A stretch of 64,000 nt of DNA from Burkholderia territorii (GCF_902833055.1 NZ_CADFEJ010000002.1:186001-250000); one strand, 5' to 3'; positions 45,799 through 55,182 are shown, numbered from the stretch's first letter. The notes: generated from the sequence alone by a model not told the origin. A program made the numbers and translations.

Positions 45799-47214
45799 AT
45801 GAACCTGAACGAACAGATCGATTCGCTCAACGCGGGCGTCGATCGGCTCCTCCACGATCACCACGCCGCGCAGCAGGCGGCACGCAGCGCGGAAGCGTTC
45901 GCGCGCGCCGCCGCGGCCGAAGCCCAGGCTGCCGCCGCCCGTCACGCCGCCGCCGAGTCGGAAGCCCAGGCCGCCGCGCAGCGCCACACGGCCGCAGCCG
46001 CCGATGCCGAAGCCGCGCAGCAGCGCCACATCGATGCAACCGCCGCGGCCGAAGCCGCCGCGCAACGCCACACCGAAGCGGCCGCACAGGCTGAAGCAGC
46101 GATCCAGCGGCACGCCGAGGCGACCGCGCTGACCGAAGCGCTCGCGCAACGTCACGCGGATGCCGAAGCCGCGTCGCAGCGTCATGCGGCCGCGATCGCC
46201 GAAGCCGAGGCTGCCGCGCAGCGTCATCACGCCGCCGCGACCGAAGCGGACGCAGCCGCGCAGCGCCATGCCGCCGCGACCGCCGAGGCGGAAGCCGCCG
46301 CGAAGCGTCACGCGCAAGCGATCGCCGAAGCGGAGGCCGCGACGCAGCGCCACGCAGCCGCGATCGCCGAAGCCGAGGCACTCGCGCAGCGGCACACGCA
46401 GGCGATCGCCGAAGCGGAAGCCGCCGCGCAGCGCCATGCCGACGCAGCGGCCGCAGCCGAAGCGATCACGCGACGTCACAACGAGGCGATCGCGCAAGCC
46501 GAAGCCGCGGCGCAACGCCACGCACTCGCAACCGCCGAAGCCGAGGCCGTCGCGCAACGCCATGCCGAAGCCATCGCGCAGGCCGAGGCGGCTGCGGCGC
46601 GTCACGCGAAGGCGATCGCCGACGCGGAAGCATTGGTCGAAGCCGTCGTGAAGGACGCCGCGACGAGCGCGGCAGGTTCGGCAACCGCGGCAACCGAGCC
46701 GGTCGTCGCGGACGGCGCCGCCGAAGCGGCGGCCGAACCCGTGGTTGAACCCGTGACGGATGTCGCCGCACCGGCGGCCGCTGAAGCCGCCCCGGCGCCG
46801 GCCGACGAGATCACCGACGTCGTTGCAACGACCGTCGCCGACACGGCGATCGAACTCGCGCCCGCAGCGACGGCTGACGCGCCGGCGGACAAGGCGACGC
46901 TGCACGTCGCCCGCCCGTCGCAGAACGAACTGACGCTGACCGTCAACGGCCAGTCGATCACGCTGCACCCGGAGCAGCTCGGCCAGCTGATCGAGGAACT
47001 GGCGCACGCGCGCGCGTCGATGCAGCCGGAACCGCCGCCGGGCATCCCGGCCGGCTGGCGCTTCGTGACGACGAAGAACCCGATGATGGCCGTGCAGAAG
47101 CAGGCGAACGGCGACCGCCTGCTGGTCGCGCGCCACACCGGCTACGGCTGGGTGCCGTTCACGTTCTCGCCGGACGTCGTGATCCAGATGTACATGATGC
47201 TGACGCAGCGGTAA
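45799..47214 (+). CDS. Coiled-coil protein with 14-residue RH repeats
   Basis: A 471-residue protein. Residues about 25-285 are built of roughly nineteen 14-residue repeats such as AQRHAEAIAQAEAA, with arginine-histidine at a fixed place. The period of 14 equals two heptads, so a very long coiled coil is expected. An alanine/proline-rich linker (about 290-375) leads to a compact C-terminal domain (LHVARPSQNELTLTVNGQSI to the end). No signal peptide is seen. The family was not recognised. It lies between hpnA and hpnB but is isolated by terminators. Confidence 0.85.
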   Translation: MNLNEQIDSLNAGVDRLLHDHHAAQQAARSAEAFARAAAAEAQAAAARHAAAESEAQAAAQRHTAAAADAEAAQQRHIDATAAAEAAAQRHTEAAAQAEAAIQRHAEATALTEALAQRHADAEAASQRHAAAIAEAEAAAQRHHAAATEADAAAQRHAAATAEAEAAAKRHAQAIAEAEAATQRHAAAIAEAEALAQRHTQAIAEAEAAAQRHADAAAAAEAITRRHNEAIAQAEAAAQRHALATAEAEAVAQRHAEAIAQAEAAAARHAKAIADAEALVEAVVKDAATSAAGSATAATEPVVADGAAEAAAEPVVEPVTDVAAPAAAEAAPAPADEITDVVATTVADTAIELAPAATADAPADKATLHVARPSQNELTLTVNGQSITLHPEQLGQLIEELAHARASMQPEPPPGIPAGWRFVTTKNPMMAVQKQANGDRLLVARHTGYGWVPFTFSPDVVIQMYMMLTQR

Positions 47215-47241
47215 GCGCGCGCGGCAACGCCGTAAAACGAC

Positions 47242-47276
47242 AAAGCCCGATCGATTCGCACAATCGATCGGGCTTT
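47242..47276. terminator. Bidirectional terminator after the coiled-coil gene
   Basis: AAAGCCCGATCGATT pairs perfectly with AATCGATCGGGCTTT around CGCAC, followed by TT. It lies between two converging genes (stops at 47214 and 47334) and works in both directions by symmetry. Confidence 0.9.
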
Positions 47277-47333
47277 TTGCTTTCCGCAACCCGGAGCAAC
47301 GGCCGGCATCCGCCGGCCTCCCCGGGGCGTGCG

Positions 47334-48521
47334 TCAGCGCTCCACCGGCGCCTGCACGCGTGCCTTCCACTGGCCGCCCTTGCCGCGCCAGTAGCGCCAC
47401 GCGGACGCGAACGTCGCGCCGACGTAGAACAGCGCGACCAGCGGCAGCGCCGGCGCCCACAGCGGCGAGCGGCGGTAGTAGCTCAGCATCGGCGCATACG
47501 CGGTGCACATCGACGCCCACGCGAGCCACGCCGGCCACGCGCGCGCGCCGTACGCCAGCGCGGCCACGGGCGGCACGAGGTAGATGATCGTCATCCCGAG
47601 GAGCGTGCCGGCGAGCAGCAGCGGCGAGTAATGAAGCTGCGTGAACGCGGTGCGCGCGATCATGTTCCAGATGTCGCGCCAGCTGTCGTACGGACGCAGC
47701 GACACGCTGCGATCGGCCAGGTCGAGCCGGATCGGATGCCGGCCGCTGCCGCGATGCTTGATCTGCGCGGCGAGGCTGCAGTCGTCGATCAGCGCGCCGC
47801 GAATCGATTCGATGCCGCCTGCCTCCTCGAGCGCGCTGCGCTTGACCAGCATGCAGCCGCCGGCGGCACCGGCCGTCCGGTTGCGCGGATTGTTGATCCA
47901 CGAAAACGGATAGAGCTTCGCGAAGAAGAACACGAACGCCGGAATCAGCGCCTTTTCCCAGAACGAATCGCAGCGCAGCCGCACCATCAGCGACACCAGA
48001 TCGCGCTGTTCGGCCTGCGCGCGCGTGACGAGCTGGGCGACCGCGTCCGGCGGATGGCCGATGTCGGCATCGGTCAGCAGCAGGTAGTCGGCCGGCAGCC
48101 CGAGCGTGCGCACCGCGGCGATGCCCTGCGACTGCGCCCACACCTTGCCCGACCAGCCGGCCGGCAGCGGTTTCGCCGACAGCACCGTCAGGCGGTCGGC
48201 GCGATTGATCGCGAGCGCGGCCGCGCGGGCCGCATCGGCGGTGCCGTCGTCGCTGTGGTCGTCGACGATGATCAGATGGAAGTCGCCCGGATAATCCTGC
48301 TCGAGCAGCGACGTGGCCGCGCGGGCGATTACGTCCGCCTCGTTGCGTGCCGGCACGACCGCGACGACGGCCGGCCAGCCGGCCTCGGCCGCGGCACCGC
48401 GTGCCTCGGGCGGCAGCGGCTGCGCGGGGCGCGCGCGCCAGAACCCACCGCGCGCGACGAGCAGCACGATCCAGATCAGCAGCGACAGGCCGGACACCAG
48501 GAAAGTGATCGCCAGCATCAT
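47334..48521 (-). CDS. hpnB: Hopanoid-associated glycosyltransferase HpnB
   Basis: A 395-residue membrane-anchored family 2 glycosyltransferase. An N-terminal membrane helix is followed by the GT-A fold with VVPARNEADVIARAATSLLEQ, IIVDDHSDDGTAD and the LLTDADIGHPP acidic motif. C-terminal helices follow. The pattern matches HpnB from hopanoid clusters. Its acceptor in hopanoid synthesis is not established. It is divergent from ispH. Confidence 0.92.
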   Translation of the reverse strand: MMLAITFLVSGLSLLIWIVLLVARGGFWRARPAQPLPPEARGAAAEAGWPAVVAVVPARNEADVIARAATSLLEQDYPGDFHLIIVDDHSDDGTADAARAAALAINRADRLTVLSAKPLPAGWSGKVWAQSQGIAAVRTLGLPADYLLLTDADIGHPPDAVAQLVTRAQAEQRDLVSLMVRLRCDSFWEKALIPAFVFFFAKLYPFSWINNPRNRTAGAAGGCMLVKRSALEEAGGIESIRGALIDDCSLAAQIKHRGSGRHPIRLDLADRSVSLRPYDSWRDIWNMIARTAFTQLHYSPLLLAGTLLGMTIIYLVPPVAALAYGARAWPAWLAWASMCTAYAPMLSYYRRSPLWAPALPLVALFYVGATFASAWRYWRGKGGQWKARVQAPVER

Positions 48522-48938
48522 CGGCCCGCCTCCTGCCGGATGCCGGCGCGAGCGGCACCGGATCGTCCGGTCTCAATAAGGGTCGGAGTTGAAAAGCCCA
48601 TGACCGCACCGGCGGCAGGGCAATACGCGTAAGAATCGACGGTCATCGAATGGCCTTGAAATGAGCGCGACGCCGGGCAGCCGGACAGGCCGCCCGCGAA
48701 ACCGCGCAGTTTACCGGGTTCCGCGCGCGCCAGCGCCGACGCGGCACTGCGGCGGATGCAACACGCCAATACGGCACCAGAGCAAGGACGGCGCGATAGG
48801 GTTAAAATGCGCGATTAATTCGGGGTTCCGGGGCCTGGCCTGGCCGGTTCGTTTCCTGCCTTCATAACATCAAGCCGGGGCGAGCGAGCCGTGCCAGCTC
48901 CTCGAACCCCGGCGTCTGTCGTCGGAGTTCGCTCACCT
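48522..48938. other. Divergent promoter region of hpnB and ispH
   Basis: No gene in these 417 bases. GGTTAAAATG at about 48800 supplies a TAAAAT -10-like element pointing to ispH; no matching -35 box was found at 17 bases. Confidence 0.5.
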
Positions 48939-49880
48939 ATGCGAGTCATCCTTGCCCAGCCCCGCGGCTTTTGTGCGGGGGTTGTCCGCGCGATCGAAAT
49001 CGTCGATCGCGCGCTGCAACAGCACGGCGCGCCGGTCTATGTGCGTCACGAGATCGTGCACAACCGGCATGTCGTCGAAAATCTGCGTAATAAAGGGGCA
49101 CGATTCGTTGAGGAGCTCGACGAGGTGCCGCATGGCGCCGTGGCGATCTTCAGCGCGCACGGTGTCGCCCAGACGGTCGAGCGTGACGCCGAAACGCGCG
49201 GGCTCGACGTGCTGGACGCCACCTGCCCGCTCGTCACGAAAGTGCACGTGCAGGGCCGCCAGTATGTCGCGGCGGGCCGCCGGCTGATCCTGATCGGCCA
49301 TGCGGGCCATCCGGAAGTGGAAGGCACGATCGGCCAGATTCCGGCCGAGGTGATCCTCGTGCAGAGCGAGGCGGAAGTCGATACGCTGACGCTGCCGGTC
49401 GACACGCCGGTCGCGTACGTCACTCAGACGACGCTGTCGGTCGACGACACGCGCGGCATCATCGAAGCGCTGCAGCGCCGGTTCACCGACATCGTCGGCC
49501 CGGACACGCGCGACATCTGCTACGCGACGCAGAACCGCCAGGCCGCCGTGCGCGAGCTGAGCAGCCAGGTCGACGTGCTGCTGGTCGTCGGTGCGACGAA
49601 CAGCTCGAACTCGAACCGCCTGCGCGAGATCGGCACCGAAAGCGGCGTGCCGAGCTATCTCGTCGCCGACGGCTCGGAAGTGAAGCCCGAATGGTTCGCG
49701 GGCGTGCAGACGGTCGGCCTGACCGCCGGCGCGTCGGCACCCGAGGAAATGGTTGAGGATGTAATCGGCGCGCTGCGCGCGCTGGGGCCCGTCGATGTCA
49801 CGACGATGGCGGGCCGTGAGGAAAAAGTCGAATTCAAGTTGCCGGCGAAGCTTACGCAAGCTGTCGCCCGCGAAGTTTAA
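48939..49880 (+). CDS. ispH: 4-hydroxy-3-methylbut-2-enyl diphosphate reductase
   Basis: A 313-residue iron-sulfur enzyme of the MEP isoprenoid pathway, making IPP and DMAPP. The three conserved cysteines are visible in [29 protein letters not shown] and [10 protein letters not shown], along with [12 protein letters not shown]. Placement just before hpnH suggests a copy serving hopanoid precursor supply, probably in addition to a housekeeping gene elsewhere; the second copy is inference. The ATG at 48939 ([10 protein letters not shown]) matches the family start; an in-frame GTG lies 48 bases upstream. Confidence 0.94.
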   Translation: MRVILAQPRGFCAGVVRAIEIVDRALQQHGAPVYVRHEIVHNRHVVENLRNKGARFVEELDEVPHGAVAIFSAHGVAQTVERDAETRGLDVLDATCPLVTKVHVQGRQYVAAGRRLILIGHAGHPEVEGTIGQIPAEVILVQSEAEVDTLTLPVDTPVAYVTQTTLSVDDTRGIIEALQRRFTDIVGPDTRDICYATQNRQAAVRELSSQVDVLLVVGATNSSNSNRLREIGTESGVPSYLVADGSEVKPEWFAGVQTVGLTAGASAPEEMVEDVIGALRALGPVDVTTMAGREEKVEFKLPAKLTQAVAREV

Positions 49881-49892
49881 GGAGGACATCTC

Positions 49893-51053
49893 TTGTCTAT
49901 TCCGCTGCTCCAGCAAGTCCGCGTCGGCGCATACATCATGCGCCAACACCTGTCCGGCAACAAACGCTATCCGCTCGCGCTGATGCTCGAGCCGCTGTTC
50001 CGCTGCAACCTCGCCTGTAACGGCTGCGGCAAGATCGACTATCCGGACCCGATCCTGAACCAGCGTCTTTCCGTCGAGGAATGCCTGGAAGCCGTCGACG
50101 AGTGCGGCGCGCCCATCGTGTCGATCGCCGGTGGAGAGCCGCTGCTCCACAAGGACATGCCGGAGATCGTCAAGGGCATCATGAAGCGCAAGAAGTTCGT
50201 GTACCTGTGCACGAACGCGCTCCTGATGGAAAAGAAGATGGACGACTACCAGCCGAATCCGTACTTCGTCTGGTCGGTCCACCTCGACGGCGACAAGGAG
50301 ATGCACGACCATTCCGTGTCGCAGGAAGGCGTGTACGACAAGGCGGTCGCGGCCATCAAGGAAGCGAAGCGCCGCGGCTTCCGCGTGAACATCAACTGCA
50401 CGCTGTTCAACGACGCGATCCCCGAGCGCGTCGCGAAGTTCTTCGATACGCTGGGGCCGATCGGCGTCGACGGCATCACCGTGTCGCCGGGCTACGCGTA
50501 CGAGCGCGCACCGGATCAGCAGCACTTCCTGAACCGCGACAAGACGAAGAACCTGTTCCGCGAGATCCTGAAGCGCGGCGAAGGCGGCAAGCGCTGGTCG
50601 TTCAGCCAGTCGTCGCTGTTCCTCGACTTCCTGGCCGGCAACCAGACGTACAAGTGCACGCCGTGGGGCAACCCGGCGCGTACCGTGTTCGGCTGGCAGA
50701 AGCCGTGCTATCTGGTCGGCGAAGGTTACGTGAAGACCTTCAAGGAACTGATGGAAGACACGAACTGGGACAACTACGGCGTCGGCAACTACGAGAAGTG
50801 CGCGGACTGCATGGTCCACTGCGGCTTCGAAGCCACCGCCGTGATGGACACGATCGCGCATCCGCTGAAGGCGTTCGCGGTCAGCCGCAAGGGCATCAAG
50901 ACCGAAGGCCCGTTCGCGCCGGACATCTCGATCGCGAAGCAGCGCCCGGCCGAGTACGTGTTCTCGCGCCACGTCGAGATCAAGCTCGAGGAAATCCAGC
51001 GCGCCGGCAAGGGCAAGCTGCAAAAGTCGTCGAAGCCGGCAACGGCAGCTTAA
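49893..51053 (+). CDS. hpnH: Adenosyl-hopene transferase HpnH (radical SAM)
   Basis: A 386-residue radical SAM enzyme that attaches adenosyl to diploptene/hopene, the first step of extended hopanoids. The cluster motif CxxxCxxC is C38-C42-C45 in EPLFRCNLACNGCGK. The SAM-binding GGEPLLH and a C-terminal cysteine set (KCADCMVHCGFEA) are present. The start is a TTG at 49893 behind AAGGAGG with good spacing; ispH ends 12 bases upstream, so the two are co-transcribed. A strong terminator follows. Confidence 0.95.
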   Translation: MSIPLLQQVRVGAYIMRQHLSGNKRYPLALMLEPLFRCNLACNGCGKIDYPDPILNQRLSVEECLEAVDECGAPIVSIAGGEPLLHKDMPEIVKGIMKRKKFVYLCTNALLMEKKMDDYQPNPYFVWSVHLDGDKEMHDHSVSQEGVYDKAVAAIKEAKRRGFRVNINCTLFNDAIPERVAKFFDTLGPIGVDGITVSPGYAYERAPDQQHFLNRDKTKNLFREILKRGEGGKRWSFSQSSLFLDFLAGNQTYKCTPWGNPARTVFGWQKPCYLVGEGYVKTFKELMEDTNWDNYGVGNYEKCADCMVHCGFEATAVMDTIAHPLKAFAVSRKGIKTEGPFAPDISIAKQRPAEYVFSRHVEIKLEEIQRAGKGKLQKSSKPATAA

Positions 51054-51102
51054 ACGCGTACCGCCACGCAGAGGTTCGCGCCTTCGCGTCGGCCGGCATC
51101 GA

Positions 51103-51136
51103 AAAAGCGCCACGGAGTTCGCTCCGTGGCGCTTTT
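51103..51136 (+). terminator. Rho-independent terminator of ispH-hpnH
   Basis: AAAAGCGCCACGGAG pairs perfectly with CTCCGTGGCGCTTTT around a TTCG tetraloop, then GTTTTG. It begins 49 bases after the hpnH stop. Confidence 0.92.
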
Positions 51137-51204
51137 GTTTTGTCGGGCGTCGTCGCAAGTCCGCGTGCATTCGCGCACGCATGAGCACGCGAACGCCCGT
51201 ACGC

Positions 51205-51465
51205 CTAGTGCCTCGATTCGGCCGCCGCGATCAGTTGCCATGCGGTCGGCCCGCGATCGAGCAGCGGGTCGGACGGCGGATCGAGATCGTGACGATGTTC
51301 GTCATCGGACGGCAGCGCCTGCGCCTTCGCGATGCCGATCTCGTCGCCGCATATGGTGCATCGATAGATGCCCGCAACCGTTGCCTCGCTGCCCGGCGGC
51401 AGGTTCTCGCGGAATGCGCGGCCGCTTCCGCACGTGAAGTAGCCACCGATCCTGTATAGCGCCAT
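51205..51465 (-). CDS. Small cysteine-pair protein, possible zinc ribbon
   Basis: An 86-residue protein. A single cysteine in GYFTCGSGRAF and a CxxC in YRCTICGDEIG suggest a small metal site of three or more ligands, completed perhaps by the later histidines (DDEHRHD). AGGAGGTGGCG precedes the ATG closely and sets the start. Not recognised as a named family. It follows hpnH convergently. Confidence 0.7.
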   Translation of the reverse strand: MALYRIGGYFTCGSGRAFRENLPPGSEATVAGIYRCTICGDEIGIAKAQALPSDDEHRHDLDPPSDPLLDRGPTAWQLIAAAESRH

Positions 51466-51644
51466 CGCCACCTCCTGACTGAAACGATGCGTTCGCACCG
51501 GACCGTGCGATCGTCGCGAACGCGAGGATGGATCATCATCGACCGGGCCCGATCGGCTCCTGTCGTGACATCGGTCGGCGAGCATCAGCCCCGGAACGGA
51601 ACGCGCATGAAACGCGGCCAGCGAGCCGCCCGCGTTGCCGCCGC

Positions 51645-52124
51645 TCAATGCAGAACGGCCGAAGCCCGCATCCGTGCCGCCGCCTGCGCGACCAGCCCGG
51701 GCTGCTCGCTGGACGCGAACGCGCTCACGTGGCGCCACAGCTCGGCGAGCCGGTGTCGCGTGAGCGTCGCGACGCACGCGTCGTTCGCCGCGAGCACACG
51801 CTCGAGCGCCGCACACTCGTCGTCGTGCAGCGTCCATGCGCCGCTTTGAGCGGCGCGCGCCACGCTCGCGTCGAGCGCGCGCTCCGCGTCGACGCACAAG
51901 TCGATGCTCGCATCCGGGGAAACCGCGTCGTCGAGCGCGAGGAACACCAGGTAGACGCTCGTGCGCAACCGCATCAGCAACGTTTCGCTGCCGTGCTCGC
52001 CGCGCAGCGCGACGAGCGCCATGTGGCATTTCAGCGAAATGTCGCGCACATGCGCGGGCGGCAGCGGCAGCAGCCATTCGCGCGTCAACGGAACGTGGCG
52101 ACGGCCTTTTCTGGCGGCCTTCAT
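51645..52124 (-). CDS. Hypothetical protein, 159 residues
   Basis: A helical, cytoplasmic-looking protein (MKAARKGRRHVPLTREWLLPLPPAHVRDISLKCHMALVALR at the start). G/C-rich third positions support coding. The ATG at 52124 overlaps the stop of the small upstream gene as ATGA, indicating translational coupling. No family was recognised; the HWHL-free, alpha-rich sequence gives no catalytic clue. Confidence 0.68.
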   Translation of the reverse strand: MKAARKGRRHVPLTREWLLPLPPAHVRDISLKCHMALVALRGEHGSETLLMRLRTSVYLVFLALDDAVSPDASIDLCVDAERALDASVARAAQSGAWTLHDDECAALERVLAANDACVATLTRHRLAELWRHVSAFASSEQPGLVAQAAARMRASAVLH

Positions 52125-52336
52125 GATCGGCCCTCGCCCGGCGCGACGTCGTCCGCATCGAGTGCCGACCACGCGATACGGCACGCAACGGTGCCGCGGC
52201 TCACGTCGCGACGGCCGTTCGCGCGGCGCGGCGCGCCGCCGTTCATGTCGTCCCGCGAGCGCGTCGCGCGCGCCTCGCGTCGCCGGCGAACCACCGATGC
52301 GCGCAACACGTCGGGGAATCGATCAGCGCATGCCAT
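52121..52336 (-). CDS. Small arginine-rich hypothetical protein
   Basis: A 71-residue protein starting MACADRFPDVLRASVVRRRR. GGGGAGGCGAGC precedes the ATG at 52336, and its stop overlaps the next start by ATGA. Both features support a real gene. No family recognised; a high arginine content may mean nucleic-acid binding, which is speculation. Confidence 0.6.
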   Translation of the reverse strand: MACADRFPDVLRASVVRRRREARATRSRDDMNGGAPRRANGRRDVSRGTVACRIAWSALDADDVAPGEGRS

Positions 52337-52350
52337 GCTCGCCTCCCCCA

Positions 52351-52728
52351 TCAAAACGTGTTCTCGCCCTTCAGGTAGTACGCCGTCTTCACGAAGAACG
52401 CCTTCACCGGATGGCCGCTGCGCGCGGCGCTTGCCGCGCGTGCTTCCATCGCGGCCTTCTCCTCTCGCGAGCGGTCGGGCACCGGGTACCTCACGCGCTC
52501 GAGCGCGCGCTGCATCGCGAGCGGATAGTTCTGATTGCCGGCTGTCGTCGCGCGATAGCCGACGCGCGTCATCTGCCTCAGTTGCACGTCGGTTTCGGCA
52601 CGCGCCGCCGACCAGGACAACGGCGCCGCGTTCGACTGCCACTCGGTATCGACGGACTGCGCGAAGCTTGCGGCAGGCAGCACGGCAAGCGCGCCGGACA
52701 GGACAGCAAGGGAAACAACGGATCGCAT
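52351..52728 (-). CDS. DUF4148-like secreted protein
   Basis: A 125-residue protein with a signal peptide (MRSVVSLAVLSGALAVLPAASFA) and a core like DUF4148 (AARAETDVQLRQMTRVGYR, then NYPLAMQRALERV). The second of two tandem ATGs (52728) lies best behind TGGAGG. It heads a possible operon with the two small genes that follow it. Role unknown, as for other DUF4148 proteins. Confidence 0.75.
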   Translation of the reverse strand: MRSVVSLAVLSGALAVLPAASFAQSVDTEWQSNAAPLSWSAARAETDVQLRQMTRVGYRATTAGNQNYPLAMQRALERVRYPVPDRSREEKAAMEARAASAARSGHPVKAFFVKTAYYLKGENTF

Positions 52729-53216
52729 CATGGCCTCCAGATGGTTGTTTCCGCATCGGTCGTCATCGCCGATGCGGTGCAATCATCGTATGTCGCGTGG
52801 CCATGCGCTTGAATAGCCGATTCCGCAATTGATTTTTTCTGCACCGGGGGCCGGCCCTGATTCAAGCGATTCGCCAATGCTGCCCGAGCGGAAATTCTTT
52901 ATTTCATTCAATTACCTGATTGCATTTTGGCTGATGAATCGAAACACCACGCGAATCGCCTTTGCAGTTTTTGAAATGACGTATTGCCGATGCGAATTCG
53001 GCCCGGGCCGTAGCCGTCGCGGCTTTCGACACGATGCCGCACACGCCGGCACAAGTGCGAAATGACTCAACGAACACACTGGATTTCCTGACACACGACA
53101 AATCCACCGCGCCGATCTCCCGCTTTGCAACGAGACGTGTCCCGCCAGGACGCGAGATAATTGCGCATCGGCCGTCACGGCTCATGTCCTTCCCTGTTCT
53201 TCTTTCGAGTTCCGCC
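52729..53216. other. AT-richer intergenic region
   Basis: About 490 bases without a supportable gene. The stretch 52880-52990 is noticeably AT-rich compared with its neighbours. It probably holds divergent promoters for the genes at 52728 and 53217. Confidence 0.55.
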
Positions 53217-53570
53217 ATGGCTGCCATCGACACCACCGCCATCGCCAGTTGGCACGCACACGTCTACTTCGACGCCGAGAGCCGCGACGCAGCCTGGGCG
53301 TTCCGCCTCGTCGTCGAAGAACGATTCGGCGCGATCATCGAGCTCGGCCGCTTTCACGAGCGTCTCGTCGGCCCGCATCCGGCCTGGTCCTATCAGATCG
53401 CGTTCGATGCCGCGCATTTCGACGCCATCGTGCCGTGGCTCGTGCTGAATCACGGCGCGCTCGACGTCTTCCTGCATCCGAATACCGGCGACGACATGCG
53501 CGACCATCGCGACAGCGCGGTGTGGATCGGCAAGTCGCATGAACTGAATCTCGGCGCACTCGCGGGCTGA
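53217..53570 (+). CDS. DOPA 4,5-dioxygenase-like protein
   Basis: A 117-residue single-domain protein with WHAHVYFDAESRDAAWAFR at the start and the HPAWSYQIAFD and HPNTGDDMRDHRDSAVWIG segments, giving the histidines typical of the DOPA dioxygenase family. Fungal members open the ring of DOPA; bacterial ones act on catechols or are uncharacterised. Length matches the family. An ATG at 53184 is also in frame; 53217 fits the family start better. Confidence 0.85.
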   Translation: MAAIDTTAIASWHAHVYFDAESRDAAWAFRLVVEERFGAIIELGRFHERLVGPHPAWSYQIAFDAAHFDAIVPWLVLNHGALDVFLHPNTGDDMRDHRDSAVWIGKSHELNLGALAG

Positions 53571-53688
53571 CGGGCGGCACGCCGTCGCGGACGGCATGCG
53601 CGACGTCCACGTTTCGGCCTGGGATGAAACGTCCGGCGGCACGGCATCGCTACAGTGGTTTCGTTATCCACGTATTCCGGAGCCCGCC

Positions 53689-54120
53689 ATGACACGAGCC
53701 GACACCGATGCGCAACGCATTCATCAAGAGTGGCACGCCGCCGTCGTCGCGCGCGACCTCGACGCCCTGATGTCGCTGTACGCGGACGACGCGGTACTCG
53801 AAACACCGCTGATCGTCGACGCACTGCCCGACCACGGTTCCGGCGTGCTGCACGGCAAGGCCGCGATCGGCGCATTCTTCGCGGCGGGCCTGCGCAATCC
53901 GGAAAACAAGCTTGGACGCTGGTATCGAACCGGGCTGTTCTTCTCGAACGGCCGGCGGCTCATTTGGGAATATCCGCGCGAAACGCCGGAAGGCGATCAG
54001 GTCGATCTCGTCGAGGTGATGGATCTGCGCGACGGGCTGATCGCGCATCACCGCGTCTACTGGGGGTGGGTCGGGTTCATGGCGCTGCGCGATGCGACAC
54101 GGGCAGCCGGGCATGCATGA
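53689..54120 (+). CDS. SnoaL-like / NTF2-fold protein
   Basis: A 143-residue protein of the NTF2-like superfamily. The pattern HQEWHAAVVARDLDALMSLYADDAVLETP followed by HGKAAIGAFFAAGL is typical of the SnoaL/ketosteroid isomerase-like fold. Such proteins act as isomerases, cyclases or binding proteins; the role here is open. GGAG lies 7 bases before the ATG at 53689. Confidence 0.83.
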   Translation: MTRADTDAQRIHQEWHAAVVARDLDALMSLYADDAVLETPLIVDALPDHGSGVLHGKAAIGAFFAAGLRNPENKLGRWYRTGLFFSNGRRLIWEYPRETPEGDQVDLVEVMDLRDGLIAHHRVYWGWVGFMALRDATRAAGHA

Positions 54121-54141
54121 CGCGGAGCGTGCCGCTCACGC

Positions 54142-54810
54142 TCACGCCACATACATCGCGACGCTGACGAACTGGCACAGGCTGCCGGCCAGCACGAAAA
54201 GATGCCAGATACCGTGCCCGTGGCGGATGCGCTCGTCGTTGATGAAGAAGTAGATCCCCGCGCTGTAGATGACGCCGCCGGCCACGAGCCATGCGGCACC
54301 CACCGGCGGCAGCGCATGAATCAGCGGACGGATCGCTACGAGCGCGAGCCAGCCCATCAGCACGTACAGCACCATCGACACGATGCGCGTGCGCCGGCCG
54401 AGCGTGAGTTCCTGCGCGATCCCGAAGGCGGCGAGCCCCCAGCTGACGCCGAACAGTGACCAGCCCCAGGGGCCGCGCAGCGTGACGAGCGTAAACGGCG
54501 TGTAGCTTCCCGCAATCAGCAGATAAATGGCCGAATGATCGCACTTCTGCAGAATCGCCTTGAGGCGCGGGTTGCGCACGCTGTGATACGCCGTCGAGAT
54601 CCCGTAGAGCAGGATCAGCATCGCACCGTACACGCTGAAGCTCACGATCTTGTACGGATCGCGATCAAGCGCGCCCATCGTCACCAGCGCGACCAGCCCT
54701 GCCACCGACAACACCGCGCCGACGAGATGGGAAATGCTGTTGAAACGCTCACCGACATGCACGACGGGCTCTCCTGCGCGGATTCTTGGTGGAAAAATGA
54801 TGCCATACAT
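54142..54810 (-). CDS. HlyIII/YqfA-family membrane protein
   Basis: A 222-residue protein with seven hydrophobic helices, of the hemolysin III/PAQR family. Family motifs are ERFNSISHLVGAVLS, STAYHSV and the C-terminal NDERIRHGHGIWHLFVLAG, whose Asp and His residues would bind zinc. Members resemble adiponectin receptors; bacterial function is not settled. Convergent with the SnoaL-like gene. Confidence 0.9.
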   Translation of the reverse strand: MYGIIFPPRIRAGEPVVHVGERFNSISHLVGAVLSVAGLVALVTMGALDRDPYKIVSFSVYGAMLILLYGISTAYHSVRNPRLKAILQKCDHSAIYLLIAGSYTPFTLVTLRGPWGWSLFGVSWGLAAFGIAQELTLGRRTRIVSMVLYVLMGWLALVAIRPLIHALPPVGAAWLVAGGVIYSAGIYFFINDERIRHGHGIWHLFVLAGSLCQFVSVAMYVA

Positions 54811-54898
54811 GATACCGGCGCCCGGACTTTGCCGCGCTGAACGAAGTCAATCGCCGCAGCGACGGGCGCGTCGCGCACCGCATCGGCCGCCAAAGAAA

Positions 54899-54928
54899 AA
54901 AGCGCCGCGAATGCCTTCGCGGCGCTTT
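54899..54928 (-). terminator. Terminator of cstA-ybdD
   Basis: AAAGCGCCGCGAA pairs with TTCGCGGCGCTTT around TGCC. On the minus strand it is followed by a TTTTCTTTGG tract, 48 bases after the ybdD stop. Confidence 0.87.
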
Positions 54929-54975
54929 CCGGTCCTTCAACGAACCGCCTCACCGGCCATCGGTGCACGGCCGGC

Positions 54976-55182
54976 TCAGCAACACTTCCCCGCCCCCGAC
55001 CCGTACCGCGCATTCTGACGCTCGCGGAAGAATTCCTCGTACGTCATCGGTTCGCGGTCCGGATGGGTTTCGCGCATGTGCGCGACGTAGGTGTCGTAGT
55101 CGGGCAGGCCGACCATCAGCCGCAACGCCTGCCCGAGGTAACGGCCCGCACTGCGCAGGTCGCTGCCGAGATCGGTGAACAT
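54976..55182 (-). CDS. ybdD: YbdD/YjiX-family small protein
   Basis: A 68-residue protein of the YbdD/YjiX family ([38 protein letters not shown], shortened here in description to the DYDxYVxHMRxxHP core). Such proteins are co-encoded with CstA or BtsT and are needed for their transport activity in E. coli. It ends in a GKCC tail. It lies 12 bases after cstA, so they form one operon. Confidence 0.92.
   Translation of the reverse strand: MFTDLGSDLRSAGRYLGQALRLMVGLPDYDTYVAHMRETHPDREPMTYEEFFRERQNARYGSGAGKCC

Noticed and set aside
44536-48609. Minus-strand open frame of more than 1,300 codons
   Set aside because: It overlaps hpnA, the coiled-coil gene and hpnB in other frames, is arginine-rich with no domain pattern, and arises from the high GC content and the 14-residue repeats.
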